64,000 nucleotides of DNA from JAICKN01 sp036489565 (lineage in GTDB: Bacteria; Acidobacteriota; Terriglobia; Terriglobales; Acidobacteriaceae): positions 12,898 through 76,897 of the forward strand of contig DASXFN010000016.1 in NCBI GenBank assembly GCA_036489565.1. Reading direction: 5' to 3'. The first letter of the stretch is position 1, and each line of letters starts with the position of its first letter. The notes below the pieces were generated by a model. That model did no database searches and was not told the origin of the DNA. It saw only the letters and a list, made by a program, of their open reading frames with translations. The translations under genes were made by a program, and so were the position numbers. Shown in pieces: positions 33,872 through 42,708 of the stretch.

Positions 33872-34750
33872 TTAGTCTGCCGCGCTGGAATCTGTATACT
33901 TGGCGCCAAACGCCTCTGCAACTCGTAGTAATGTATCTAGCGGTTTCAGAGCGGGCAGTGCTGCGCCACGTTGCGTAAGAGCTTCAATTATTTTTTCTGT
34001 GGGGATATTACCAACCAGCATATCCTGAGCGAATGGGCATCCACCGAGCCCGCCGAGTGCGGAATCAAAACGGCGGCATCCGGCGTCGTAGGCGGCAAGG
34101 ACCTTTTCAATGGCCTGCTCGGTCCGGCTATGAAGATGAACGCCAATTTCGAGATAGTCATATTTCTGTATCACAGCCGAGAATAATTCCCCAATCTGCT
34201 GTGGATTCGCGATGCCGACCGTGTCAGCGAGAGAAATCATTTTGATTCCGTAGCCTTCGAGCAGGCCGACGGCTTCGACAACTTCTCCAATGTTCCATTC
34301 ATCGCCGTAGGGATTACCGAACGCCATTGAAATGTAAACGACCGTCTCCAGCCCCGCATCGTCACCCTTGTCTTTAATTCTCTCCATCTCATCAATTGCT
34401 TCGTCCAAGGTTTGGTTTTGGTTATTGCGCAGGAAGGTTGGAGACAAGGAATAGGGAAATCCCAGCGTTCGGACCGCGTTCGTGTTGATGGCACGTTGCG
34501 CGCCCTTTTCGTTTACCACAATCCCGATGACCTCCACATCGTCGGGCGGATCAAGCTCCTTCAATACATCTTCAGAATCCGCCATCTGCGGGACCGCTTT
34601 CGGAGACACGAATGAAACCGCATCAATGTGCTTGAAACCAGCGCCAATTAAGGCTTTCAGGTAATCCGCCTTGATCTCCGCAGGGATGTGCCCTTTAATC
34701 CCTTGCCATGCGTCGCGGGGACATTCGATGAGTTTGATGGAGTCAGACAT
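33872..34750 (-). CDS. Hydroxymethylglutaryl-CoA lyase
   Basis: A 292-residue HMGL-like TIM-barrel enzyme that cleaves HMG-CoA to acetoacetate and acetyl-CoA, the last step of leucine breakdown. It starts IKLIECPRDAWQGIKGHIPA and has FKHIDAVSFVSPKAVPQMAD. VYISMAFGNPYGDEW and SLADTVGIANPQQIGELF (metal-binding) lie in the middle, VHLHSRTEQAIEKVLAAYDA follows, and the active-site loop is GGLGGCPFAQDMLVGN with the catalytic Cys. The N-terminal ECPRD replaces the more usual EVGPRDGLQ, so it is a divergent member. Confidence 0.88.
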   Translation of the reverse strand: MSDSIKLIECPRDAWQGIKGHIPAEIKADYLKALIGAGFKHIDAVSFVSPKAVPQMADSEDVLKELDPPDDVEVIGIVVNEKGAQRAINTNAVRTLGFPYSLSPTFLRNNQNQTLDEAIDEMERIKDKGDDAGLETVVYISMAFGNPYGDEWNIGEVVEAVGLLEGYGIKMISLADTVGIANPQQIGELFSAVIQKYDYLEIGVHLHSRTEQAIEKVLAAYDAGCRRFDSALGGLGGCPFAQDMLVGNIPTEKIIEALTQRGAALPALKPLDTLLRVAEAFGAKYTDSSAAD

Positions 34751-34753
34751 GAT

Positions 34754-34948
34754 TCATTTAGACCTTCGAACATCCCAAATGACAAAACCGGTAACACTCA
34801 CGATGCAGCACAGGATAACGAAACCAAGGCTAAGGACGTGATTTTCTGGTTCAACCCAATTGCCTATGCCTTGCAATAGTTGCCATAAACACGAACCAGC
34901 AATGACAGTTGCCAATACAACTACAAGCTTTGTCGTCTTGCTCAGCAT
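34754..34948 (-). CDS. Small two-TM membrane protein
   Basis: A 64-residue protein with two hydrophobic segments, KLVVVLATVIAGSCLWQLL and VLSLGFVILCCIVSVTGFVI, and a basic end (WDVRRSK). It fits neatly between the carboxylase beta-subunit gene and the HMG-CoA lyase gene on the same strand, leaving three bases before the lyase start. No family recognised; it could be a spurious frame, but hydrophobicity and position favour a gene. Confidence 0.5.
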   Translation of the reverse strand: MLSKTTKLVVVLATVIAGSCLWQLLQGIGNWVEPENHVLSLGFVILCCIVSVTGFVIWDVRRSK

Positions 34949-34990
34949 AGTGAAAAGTCATGGGTCTGGCGTCCCGTTTGAATCCTCGAG

Positions 34991-36691
34991 CTATGTCTGT
35001 AGCACTCCAACTTTGAACTCCGCCACGTCCGGATTCAACGCCGCCGCCTCCAGCGCCTGAGTGATGGCAGCGCGCGTTTCCATGGGATCAATAATCTTGT
35101 CAATCCACAAACGGGCCGCGCCGTAGCGAGGGTCCGTCTGCTCGTCATAAGTCCGTTTTGTTGATTCGTATAGTTCCTTGCGCTCTTCTTCGGTAAGTTG
35201 CTTACCACCGCGCTCCAGTTGGCGAATTTTGATTTCTACCAGCGTGCTGGCGGCGGCGTCTCCGCCCATGACTGCATATCGCGCCGTCGGCCACGCAAAA
35301 ACAAATCGCGGATCGTATGCTTTGCCGCACATTGCGTAGTGTCCGGCGCCAAATGATCCGCCAATGATTACAGTGATCTTGGGCACGACGGAATTGGAAA
35401 CGGCGTTCACCATCTTTGCACCCGCTTTGATAATGCCGCTCCATTCCGCGTCGCGGCCCACCATGAACCCATTCACGTCATGAAAGAAGACCAGCGGCAC
35501 AAGATTCTGGTTGCAGTCCATGATGAAGCGAGCAGCCTTTTCCGCCGATTCGGTATAGATGACGCCGCCGAACTCCACCCGCTTATGACCCTCCAGATCT
35601 GTCTGCTGAGCGTGGATTTTCTGGTTGGCTACAATTCCCACGGCAAAGCCGCCAATACGCGCGTACCCGCATACTAAGGTCTTGCCATATTCCGTTTTGT
35701 ATTCGTCGAAGCGGCTGCCGTCCACAACTCGCGCCAGAACTTCTTTCACGTCATAGGGACGCGCGGGCGAGGAGTCGTAAATTCCATAAATCTCTTCCGC
35801 GGCAAGCGCGGGTTCCACGGGCTTTCGGCGGTCCCAGGGAGACTGCCGGCGGTATCCCCACTTGTCCACAATCGAGCGCAAACGCGAAAGGCAGTCTTCG
35901 TCATTGGCCTCGCGAAAGTCTACAGTCCCGCTGATGGCCGAGTGCATGGCCGCTCCGCCCAGTTCTTCAGCGGAAACCTTTTGCCCAATGGCCGCCTGCA
36001 CCAGCGCCGGACCTGCGAGAAACAATCCGCTGCCATCGGTCATGAGCACGTGATCGCACATCACCGGCAAATATCCACCCCCGGCCACGCACATGCCCAT
36101 GATGGCGGCAATCTGCGGGATTCCCATGGCCGACATCACGGCGTTGTTGCGGAAGACGCGGCCGAAATCATCGGTGTCAGGGAAAACATCCTCCTGCAAA
36201 GGCAGAAATACTCCCGCTGAATCCACCAGGTACATCGTCGGAATGCGGTTCTCGATGGCGATGTTCTGAGCGCGAATCACTTTCTTCGAAGTCATGGGAA
36301 AAAATGCGCCAGCCTTCACCGTGGCGTCATTGGCAATGATCATCACCAACCGCGAATGCACGCGCGCAAGACCCGTAATCACTCCGGCGGCGGGCGCGCC
36401 ACCCCATTCTTCGTACATGCCACTGGCGGCGAAAATTCCCAGCTCGAAAAAAGTTTCCGGATCTGCGAGTAAATCTATCCGTTCACGCGCCGTGAGCCGC
36501 TTCTTGCTGTGCTGGTTTTCCGTGGCTTTGGCTCCGCCACCTTCACGGATTTTTTCTTCTTCGTTATGGATCTGCGACATTAAATCGGCCATGAAGCGCA
36601 TGTTGGCTTCAAAGCGCGCGGAGGTGGGATCCACCCTGGTTTCTAGAATGGTGGAGGGAGAAGCCGCGGTCGGTTCGATTCGCTCGGCCAT
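34991..36691 (-). CDS. Acyl-CoA carboxylase beta subunit (MccB-like)
   Basis: A 566-residue carboxyltransferase subunit, closest in pattern to methylcrotonyl-CoA carboxylase. Characteristic parts are KKRLTARERIDLLADPETFF, GVITGLARVHSRLVMIIAND, AAIMGMCVAGGGYLPVMCDH, IGQKVSAEELGGAAMHSAIS and IIGGSFGAGHYAMCGKAYDP. It transfers carboxyl from biotin to the acyl-CoA. The biotin carboxylase/carrier (alpha) subunit is absent from the window. Next to HMG-CoA lyase and an enoyl-CoA hydratase it points to leucine/isovalerate catabolism. Confidence 0.92.
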   Translation of the reverse strand: MAERIEPTAASPSTILETRVDPTSARFEANMRFMADLMSQIHNEEEKIREGGGAKATENQHSKKRLTARERIDLLADPETFFELGIFAASGMYEEWGGAPAAGVITGLARVHSRLVMIIANDATVKAGAFFPMTSKKVIRAQNIAIENRIPTMYLVDSAGVFLPLQEDVFPDTDDFGRVFRNNAVMSAMGIPQIAAIMGMCVAGGGYLPVMCDHVLMTDGSGLFLAGPALVQAAIGQKVSAEELGGAAMHSAISGTVDFREANDEDCLSRLRSIVDKWGYRRQSPWDRRKPVEPALAAEEIYGIYDSSPARPYDVKEVLARVVDGSRFDEYKTEYGKTLVCGYARIGGFAVGIVANQKIHAQQTDLEGHKRVEFGGVIYTESAEKAARFIMDCNQNLVPLVFFHDVNGFMVGRDAEWSGIIKAGAKMVNAVSNSVVPKITVIIGGSFGAGHYAMCGKAYDPRFVFAWPTARYAVMGGDAAASTLVEIKIRQLERGGKQLTEEERKELYESTKRTYDEQTDPRYGAARLWIDKIIDPMETRAAITQALEAAALNPDVAEFKVGVLQT

Positions 36692-36809
36692 AACAGCTCG
36701 AAGCTACGGTATATAACAGTCGAGCGTTACTGCGCAAATTAAGGAGATTTCGTTCCGTAGTGTATTCTTCTGCACCAGCACGGCATTCTTCATTGAGGGA
36801 CTAGCGCCA

Positions 36810-37946
36810 TTGAATGATGCGCCTGGCTGTCCGGAAAAATCGTACTGTCCCTGGCGTGCGGCGCTGGCGCTCACTCTCGGCTTGCGTGTGTTCTATTCAG
36901 GCGTAGCGGCGATTTTCGCCGCGGTCATTCCCGTTAATTTGCAGTTGATGCGCTCCAACGCTTTTACCGATACTCTTCCTCTTCCGAGCCATACCTTCCG
37001 TTACTTATTTTTTGATGCATGGCTTCGGTTCGACACTCTGTGGTACTTGCGCATTGCTCGGTTTGGATATGACCGAGCTGGCTCGATTGTTTTCTACCCG
37101 CTGTATCCAATCCTTATTCGGCTTGCGAGTGTCGTTGGGAATGCTCTGGCATCGGCATTATTTATTTCTACACTGGCAACTTTCTTTTTGTTTTGGGGAT
37201 TGCAGAAGTTGCTGCTTTTGGATTTCTCCGCCGATAAAGTCCGCCGCGCATTACTGATCTGCGCCGTGTGGCCAGCCAGCTTCATATTTTTTGCTGGATA
37301 CACGGAATCTTTGCTGCTGGCGTTGATTCTCTGGTCACTCTACGCCGCACGGCGCGATTGGTGGGCCCTCGCAGCCCTTGCGGCGTTTGCGGCCTGCCTT
37401 ACAAAAGCGGTGGGCGTTCTCGTACTCGTGCCGCTCGTGGTCATCGCCTGGCGTCGCCGCAGCTTCAAGGCATGGCCAATTTTGCTGGCCCCTTCAGGTT
37501 CAGCGGCATTTCTTCTATGGCTCCGCATTAGCGGGCGCGGAACGCCAACCGACGCTTTTGCACGCTATTGGCACATTACCTTTTCCTGGCCCTGGGCGAC
37601 TTTGTGGACTGCTTGCCTAGGTCTCTCGCATTCTTTCAACGTGATCGTGGCATTCAATCTATTATTTGTGTTTTTGTTCTGCTGGTTCGTTCTCGTCAGC
37701 CGCATGGACTCGGCATACAAACTGTATGCACTTGCCGCCATACTGTTGTTCCTGACCAAACACATCGATCCTCCGCTCCAGAGCACGGCCCGTTACCTGC
37801 TTATCGTTTTCCCGGCGTACATGGGGGTAGAGAATTATTTTGAAGGCACGCAGTTGAAGGCGAGATTCGGAATCCTATGTATGATTCTGATGGTGGCCAA
37901 TCTCGGCCTCATGTGGCTTTATTTGGGATGGTCGCTTGTGCTTTAA
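36810..37946 (+). CDS. PIG-V-like membrane mannosyltransferase
   Basis: A 378-residue protein with about nine hydrophobic segments. The motif WLRFDTLWYLRIARFGYD (first extracytoplasmic loop) followed by VFYPLYPILIR is typical of PIG-V/Mannosyl_trans2 glycosyltransferases, which use lipid-linked mannose. The start is TTG 36810 with GAGGGA about ten bases upstream; no in-frame ATG lies near it. Acceptor unknown. Convergent with the following glycoside hydrolase gene, 39 bases apart. Confidence 0.82.
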   Translation: MNDAPGCPEKSYCPWRAALALTLGLRVFYSGVAAIFAAVIPVNLQLMRSNAFTDTLPLPSHTFRYLFFDAWLRFDTLWYLRIARFGYDRAGSIVFYPLYPILIRLASVVGNALASALFISTLATFFLFWGLQKLLLLDFSADKVRRALLICAVWPASFIFFAGYTESLLLALILWSLYAARRDWWALAALAAFAACLTKAVGVLVLVPLVVIAWRRRSFKAWPILLAPSGSAAFLLWLRISGRGTPTDAFARYWHITFSWPWATLWTACLGLSHSFNVIVAFNLLFVFLFCWFVLVSRMDSAYKLYALAAILLFLTKHIDPPLQSTARYLLIVFPAYMGVENYFEGTQLKARFGILCMILMVANLGLMWLYLGWSLVL

Positions 37947-37985
37947 AGACGCAGAGTGAGTGCACCAGGCGTCCTAGCTTGAAAG

Positions 37986-39602
37986 TCAAATCTTGTGTTT
38001 CGGCAGAAATTCCATGCCGCTGTTCGGTTCAATGGAGAACTTTCGCTTCCCATTCAAAGTGTGCAGCGTGACGTGCGTTTTTTCAGGAGCAATTCCGGTC
38101 GCGCCGCGTAGCTGGCCGTTCCGATCGGTGGTCAGGCGAACTACATTATTGCTGCGAAATAAAAATTTACCGTTCAAAAGGCACTCCGCCACGCCCGGTT
38201 TTCCCGAGTACTTCAACTCCGCTGATTGGCCTCCCGGCAAGCGCAGGCGATAGCTGGAACTCGTTCCGTCAGCGTTGGGGCGTAAATTCCATTCCAAACC
38301 ATTTTCGTCTCGCCGCGCGCCAGCGAGCCGCCAGGTAAAGTCCAGGAAGACGAGAGCTGCGGGAGAGTAGTCTCCTTTGTCGGGCGTGAATTTACCGTTC
38401 AGCGGGTCCATCTGCTGTAGGAACTTTCCCGCGCGAGAAATCGCGTGCACCCATTGCTGCATAAGATGGGCGAGGTCGGCGGGCTTGCCATAGTGTTCCA
38501 TCCATCGCGGCGCGCGCAGCGCGGTAAGCGCCTGTGAGGCACCGCCCCAGGAGTTACGAGGAATCGGGCGAACGAATGCCGGATCGTCCATGGCAACCGA
38601 AGGCAAGGGATAAGAAGCCCAGAACGCCGCGGGATTGTGGATTTGCTTCTTGTAGATTGTGTCGAATAATTTTTGATCAACCACGTGCTCTCCGAGGACG
38701 CGGCTAATGACGTCTCCGCGAACGTGCACGAATTTATTCTGGGCGTCGAGGTCATAGAAGGCAGCGTCATCCGGTGAGTACAACTTATCCAGAATCGCGG
38801 TGCGAATGGTTTCCGCGTCCGCCAGCCAGTGGTCCGCTTCGGAATTTTTCCCCAGCGCGCGTGCCATGGCGGCCAGAGCAATACGCCCTCCATAAACAGT
38901 CGCGGAAAGATCGGGCGATAGCCGAGGCAAAGATGGGAGCGTGGGGCATTTGCGGGCATCGTGATCAGGACAAGAGTTGGGCATTCCCGACCATCGAGGG
39001 CTGTTGTCATGGCCTGTGTCCCACGTGCAAAAGCCCTCGCAAAGTCCAGTGTGCCGGGTATCGCGATAGCGGCGCAGCCACGCATCCCAGCGGGCACATG
39101 CCGGATAGGCCTTTTCCAGAAGCTCGCTGTCGCCGGTCTGTTGCGAAAGTTCCCACGCGGTGGCCGCAATCGGCACGACCATTTGAATCTGCGAAAGGCC
39201 GGTGGCCTTAGCTCTAATCCAGCAGGGAATTTGACCATCCTCGCGTTGTCGGGCAAAAAAAGAAAAATGATTATTTCGCGCCACGTCAGGGCGAATCTGC
39301 GAATAAACCAAGCCTTCCTGGGGAGCGCATTCCAACCAGATTCCCTGGTACGCGCTGCCTTCGATCAGCACCGGGTGGGGATACGAGGGCAGAGTAACTA
39401 CGTTGGCAGCCAGCACCTTGAGCGCATGGTGATAAGTGGCCTGGTAGTGATGGTCGGTTGTTTCAAATGAAATGGCTGCCTGCGCATGGGAATGGGTTGG
39501 GGCTGGTGTGGTGGAAGAGGATAGCGTTTGGCCGAAAAGCGGGCGTAAAGAAGTTGCGCCCGCAAACACGCCAGCTTTGGTTAGGAACTCGCGCCTGTTC
39601 AT
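37986..39602 (-). CDS. Tat-exported glycoside hydrolase, MGH1/GH63-like
   Basis: A 538-residue exported enzyme starting MNRREFLTKAGVFAGATSLR, a twin-arginine signal. The body looks like an (alpha/alpha)6 barrel of the mannosylglycerate hydrolase-like/GH63 clan: GFCTWDTGHDNSPRWSGMPN, LSATVYGGRIALAAMARALG, FWASYPLPSVAM and NSWGGASQALTALRAPRWME. A beta-rich end follows (GGQSAELKYSGKPGVAECLL). The substrate is unclear; alpha-mannosides or rhamnogalacturonan pieces are both possible given the neighbours. The start ATG 39602 is chosen because the Tat motif follows at once and the gene begins ten bases after the GH28 stop, implying an operon. Confidence 0.75.
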   Translation of the reverse strand: MNRREFLTKAGVFAGATSLRPLFGQTLSSSTTPAPTHSHAQAAISFETTDHHYQATYHHALKVLAANVVTLPSYPHPVLIEGSAYQGIWLECAPQEGLVYSQIRPDVARNNHFSFFARQREDGQIPCWIRAKATGLSQIQMVVPIAATAWELSQQTGDSELLEKAYPACARWDAWLRRYRDTRHTGLCEGFCTWDTGHDNSPRWSGMPNSCPDHDARKCPTLPSLPRLSPDLSATVYGGRIALAAMARALGKNSEADHWLADAETIRTAILDKLYSPDDAAFYDLDAQNKFVHVRGDVISRVLGEHVVDQKLFDTIYKKQIHNPAAFWASYPLPSVAMDDPAFVRPIPRNSWGGASQALTALRAPRWMEHYGKPADLAHLMQQWVHAISRAGKFLQQMDPLNGKFTPDKGDYSPAALVFLDFTWRLAGARRDENGLEWNLRPNADGTSSSYRLRLPGGQSAELKYSGKPGVAECLLNGKFLFRSNNVVRLTTDRNGQLRGATGIAPEKTHVTLHTLNGKRKFSIEPNSGMEFLPKHKI

Positions 39603-39612
39603 GGGGAGTCTT

Positions 39613-41232
39613 TCAGAATTCAAGGCTGCTTATATTGTCTTCTGTCCTGTCAGGAAAATCACGGCTGCCGAAGCTACGGAAATTTTTTACATCTTTCAAA
39701 GCATAACCTGCGGTATTCTTCCCGGCCTTTACGCGGAATAAGTCTACTCCCTCTACATCCTGCATCCAGAAGGCCGCCCGCGCGTCAGGCTGGACGGTGG
39801 CAATTTCAATATTGCTGAACTCCACATTGCGCGCATGCCGTATAAAAAATCCTCGCGCGGGCAGCGTGCCGAACATCGAGGCCTCAGGATAACCGGTCTC
39901 TTTCTCCGGGGGATTGAGAGCCGCCCACTCCTTTGTGCCTCCGCCCAATTGCTGTAGATACACGTCAGAAATCTTTACGTCTTCAATGTAACTGCCGGGA
40001 ACGCCGCTGATGATGGAAGGATATTCCGCAACGGCATTTGAGCTGACGATGTTGCTGATGAGGACGCGCCTCAGCACTCCCGGAGCCATCCCCTGCGGCC
40101 CGCGCATTCTCGCTCCCAGCCGCAGAAACAAAGGGGAGTGCACAACGCCGCGCATCGTGATGTTGGTGATCGCGATGTCCTCGATTTGCGCGCCGTCCAC
40201 CGTTTCTAACGCAAGACCACGGCAGCTTTCAAAGATGCAATTCGAGATTGTGATGTTCTTGAAGCCCCCATTCGATTCAGTTCCGCACTTGATGCGCCCG
40301 ATTGGAGCACGGAAGCCCAGCGGATACTGCATGCGCTTGAATGTTCCATCGAGTAGCGTGCCGTAGTCATAAATTCCCGTGACGTAGCAGTTGCTGATGG
40401 TGACGTTTTCGGTGGCACGCGGATAACCTAGCGCGAAAGAACTTTTCGGGCAGATCGCGTCATCCCATGGGGAATTAACCGTGCAGTTGGAGACGCGCAC
40501 GTTCTTGCAGCAATCGATGTCCATGCCGTCGCGGTTGGTGTCAATCTTCAACCCGTCAATGGTTACGTTGTCCACGCCTGTCAGCAGGATGCCGAAGTGT
40601 CCGCCTTGAAGAATGGAAAAATCCCGCAAAATTACATTGCGGCAATTCTTGAGCGCAATCGCTTTGTTGCCAACGCCGGGGCTTTCTGCGCGAGGGATCT
40701 CGTTGGAGTCACCCCGGCTTAATCCTTTGCCCCAAATTAAACCCGGCCCAAGAATGGCTACGTCATGCAGGTCTTCGCCCCAAAGCAGGCTGTTATGCCA
40801 GTGGTTGTGGCCAAAGTCCTGAAATTTTTCCCAGGGCTGCGGCGGACCAGCCGGATCGTAACCGCCGGTTGTGGTGCTTTCGGGAGGAACACTCGCTGCC
40901 AGAATGGTGGCGCCCGCATCCAGGTAAAGCGCAACCGAACTTTTTAAATGGATCGAATAACAAAGGTAGGTTCCGGAAGGAAAGAGAACGGTGCCGCCGC
41001 CAGCCGCAGCGGCCGCTTCAATAGCTTTATTGACTGCCGGGGTGTCTAGCGTCTTACCGTTGCCGGTAGCACCAAAAGCCAGCACGTTGAACGCGCCAGC
41101 CGCATGTTCGCGGGGAGATCCGGAAGATGGCGATTGCGGCGTGGGAGTCTGTCCCCAGACCGACACTGAGCCAATCCCCGCTGCAAAAGTGCCTGCCAAA
41201 AAGTCTTTTCTCGTTATTCCATTAGAGAACAC
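39613..41232 (-). CDS. GH28 polygalacturonase-like pectinase
   Basis: A 539-residue exported enzyme with a Tat-like signal (ITRKDFLAGTFAAGIGS). FNVLAFGATGNGKTLDTPAV is the usual GH28 opening. The right-handed beta-helix carries NRDGMDIDCCKNVRVSNCTV and SPWDDAICPKSSF, which hold the catalytic aspartates of GH28 (NTDG-D and G-DD-C in other members). It hydrolyses galacturonide or rhamnogalacturonan bonds in pectin, outside the cytoplasm. Transcribed with the MGH1-like gene; divergent from the GH10 xylanase gene. Confidence 0.88.
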   Translation of the reverse strand: MFSNGITRKDFLAGTFAAGIGSVSVWGQTPTPQSPSSGSPREHAAGAFNVLAFGATGNGKTLDTPAVNKAIEAAAAAGGGTVLFPSGTYLCYSIHLKSSVALYLDAGATILAASVPPESTTTGGYDPAGPPQPWEKFQDFGHNHWHNSLLWGEDLHDVAILGPGLIWGKGLSRGDSNEIPRAESPGVGNKAIALKNCRNVILRDFSILQGGHFGILLTGVDNVTIDGLKIDTNRDGMDIDCCKNVRVSNCTVNSPWDDAICPKSSFALGYPRATENVTISNCYVTGIYDYGTLLDGTFKRMQYPLGFRAPIGRIKCGTESNGGFKNITISNCIFESCRGLALETVDGAQIEDIAITNITMRGVVHSPLFLRLGARMRGPQGMAPGVLRRVLISNIVSSNAVAEYPSIISGVPGSYIEDVKISDVYLQQLGGGTKEWAALNPPEKETGYPEASMFGTLPARGFFIRHARNVEFSNIEIATVQPDARAAFWMQDVEGVDLFRVKAGKNTAGYALKDVKNFRSFGSRDFPDRTEDNISSLEF

Positions 41233-41415
41233 GTTTCCCTCTTCGGTTGAGATTTACTTTTGCGAGAGCAAGCAAATACCTCAAATGCAAGTTTCATAGA
41301 GTAAAGATTTCAGCTCGACCGAAACAATACATTATCCCACTGCGGCCGAACGATCTTTTCATTTCAATTAGAATGGAGGTTGATTTCGCATCTCTCTCAT
41401 CGCAAGGAAAATCAT

Positions 41416-42582
41416 TTGCTAACACGGCGTAATTTTATGTCTGCGGGATTGCAGATGGCTGGGAGCATCGTTGCGGCTTCCACGGTCACCGGCCTACTTA
41501 CCGGATGCGCTCATTCTGTTCACGAACATCCCGCGGTCGCGCCTGCCGATCGTGAGATCATCGGCCAAGGCTCACTGAAGGCGCATGCCGCTGCTCATGG
41601 CCTATTGGCGGGCGCCGCGGTAAACACACGGCTGTTGCGTTCGGACGCGAATTACGTGCGCACACTGCGGGAACAGTACAGCATCGTGGTCGCAGAAAAC
41701 GCCATGAAGTGGGGGCCTTTGCGTCCGGCGCCCGACAAATATTTCTTTGACGAGGCTGACGCCCTGGTCTCATTCGCGGAACAAAACAATATCAAAGTAC
41801 GAGGCCATAACCTCGCATGGCATGAGGAATTGCCAGACTGGTTTGCGTCCACGGTAAATAAAGAAAACGCACAGCGATTTCTTACCGACCACATCGCTAC
41901 GGTCGCGGGCCGCTACAAAGGTAAAATCCGCTCCTGGGACGTAGTGAACGAAGCGATCCAGTCCAAGGATGGGCGCACCGACGGACTGCGAAAATCTCCC
42001 TGGTTTGAATTGCTCGGGCCCGGCTACATTGACATTGCTTTTCGCGCCGCGCGCCAGGCCGATCCTCATGCGCTCCTTACTTACAATGATTACGGAGTCG
42101 AATATGATAACGATGAAGACGGCCGGAAACGAGAGTTTATATTGCAGTTGCTGCGGCGTATGAAGGCAGACAATGTTCCGCTTGACGCCCTGGGAATTCA
42201 GTCTCACATAAGGGCTGGTTCCACATCTTCGTTCGGCAAAGGAATTCAAGACTACATTGCCAGCGCCCGCGCTATGGGCCTTCAGGTTTTTTTAACTGAG
42301 TTGGATGTGAATGAAGATGACCTGCCCTACAACGATGTGGCGCAGCGCGATCACGCGATTGCCGAAGTCTATCGCAACTATTTAGATACAGTGCTTCCCG
42401 ATCCCGCCGTCAAGTCGGTGCTTACCTGGGGCGTAACAGATCGCTATACCTGGTTGAATGGTCCAACGCAAAAAAAGAAGCAACCGAACCGACCGCAACG
42501 GCCCCTGCCCTTCGATGACAACTACCAGCCCAAAGAAGCGTTCTTCGCCATGCGGGATTGTTTTGACCGACGGCCAGTTTGA
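41416..42582 (+). CDS. GH10 endo-1,4-beta-xylanase, predicted Tat lipoprotein
   Basis: A 388-residue xylanase of family GH10. The acid/base E179 is in WDVVNEA and the nucleophile E295 in FLTELDVN. VAENAMKWGPLRP, RGHNLAWHE and LTYNDYGVEYDNDEDG are also family features. The N-terminus LTRRNFMSAGLQ is a twin-arginine signal and LLTGC a lipobox (Cys31), so it is probably anchored in a membrane. The start is TTG 41416 with AAGGA seven bases upstream; an earlier TTG (41380) has GGAGG directly abutting it. Promoter-distal gene of the plant-wall cluster, reading away from GH28. Confidence 0.9.
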   Translation: MLTRRNFMSAGLQMAGSIVAASTVTGLLTGCAHSVHEHPAVAPADREIIGQGSLKAHAAAHGLLAGAAVNTRLLRSDANYVRTLREQYSIVVAENAMKWGPLRPAPDKYFFDEADALVSFAEQNNIKVRGHNLAWHEELPDWFASTVNKENAQRFLTDHIATVAGRYKGKIRSWDVVNEAIQSKDGRTDGLRKSPWFELLGPGYIDIAFRAARQADPHALLTYNDYGVEYDNDEDGRKREFILQLLRRMKADNVPLDALGIQSHIRAGSTSSFGKGIQDYIASARAMGLQVFLTELDVNEDDLPYNDVAQRDHAIAEVYRNYLDTVLPDPAVKSVLTWGVTDRYTWLNGPTQKKKQPNRPQRPLPFDDNYQPKEAFFAMRDCFDRRPV

Positions 42583-42682
42583 CGCTGGGCGTCGCTAACT
42601 AGACAGATTCAATCCAGCCATTTTGCCGCGCTTGCGGAGTCCACGATTCGGTGATTTGAGTTTCACAGAGTGAACGTGAATG

Positions 42683-42708
42683 GAGTCGCCGAAACCAGGC
42701 TGCGACTC
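42683..42708 (-). terminator. Hairpin after the CHASE8 kinase gene
   Basis: GAGTCGC (42683-42689) pairs with GCGACTC (42702-42708), touching the stop codon of the kinase gene. No U-run follows, so it is a weak terminator candidate. The remaining 100 bases to the GH10 stop hold no recognisable feature. Confidence 0.3.

Noticed and set aside
38399..39256. A 285-codon open frame on the minus strand
   Set aside because: It is in another frame of the MGH1-like hydrolase gene, Pro/Arg-rich and without a family; the hydrolase frame has the Tat signal and conserved barrel motifs.
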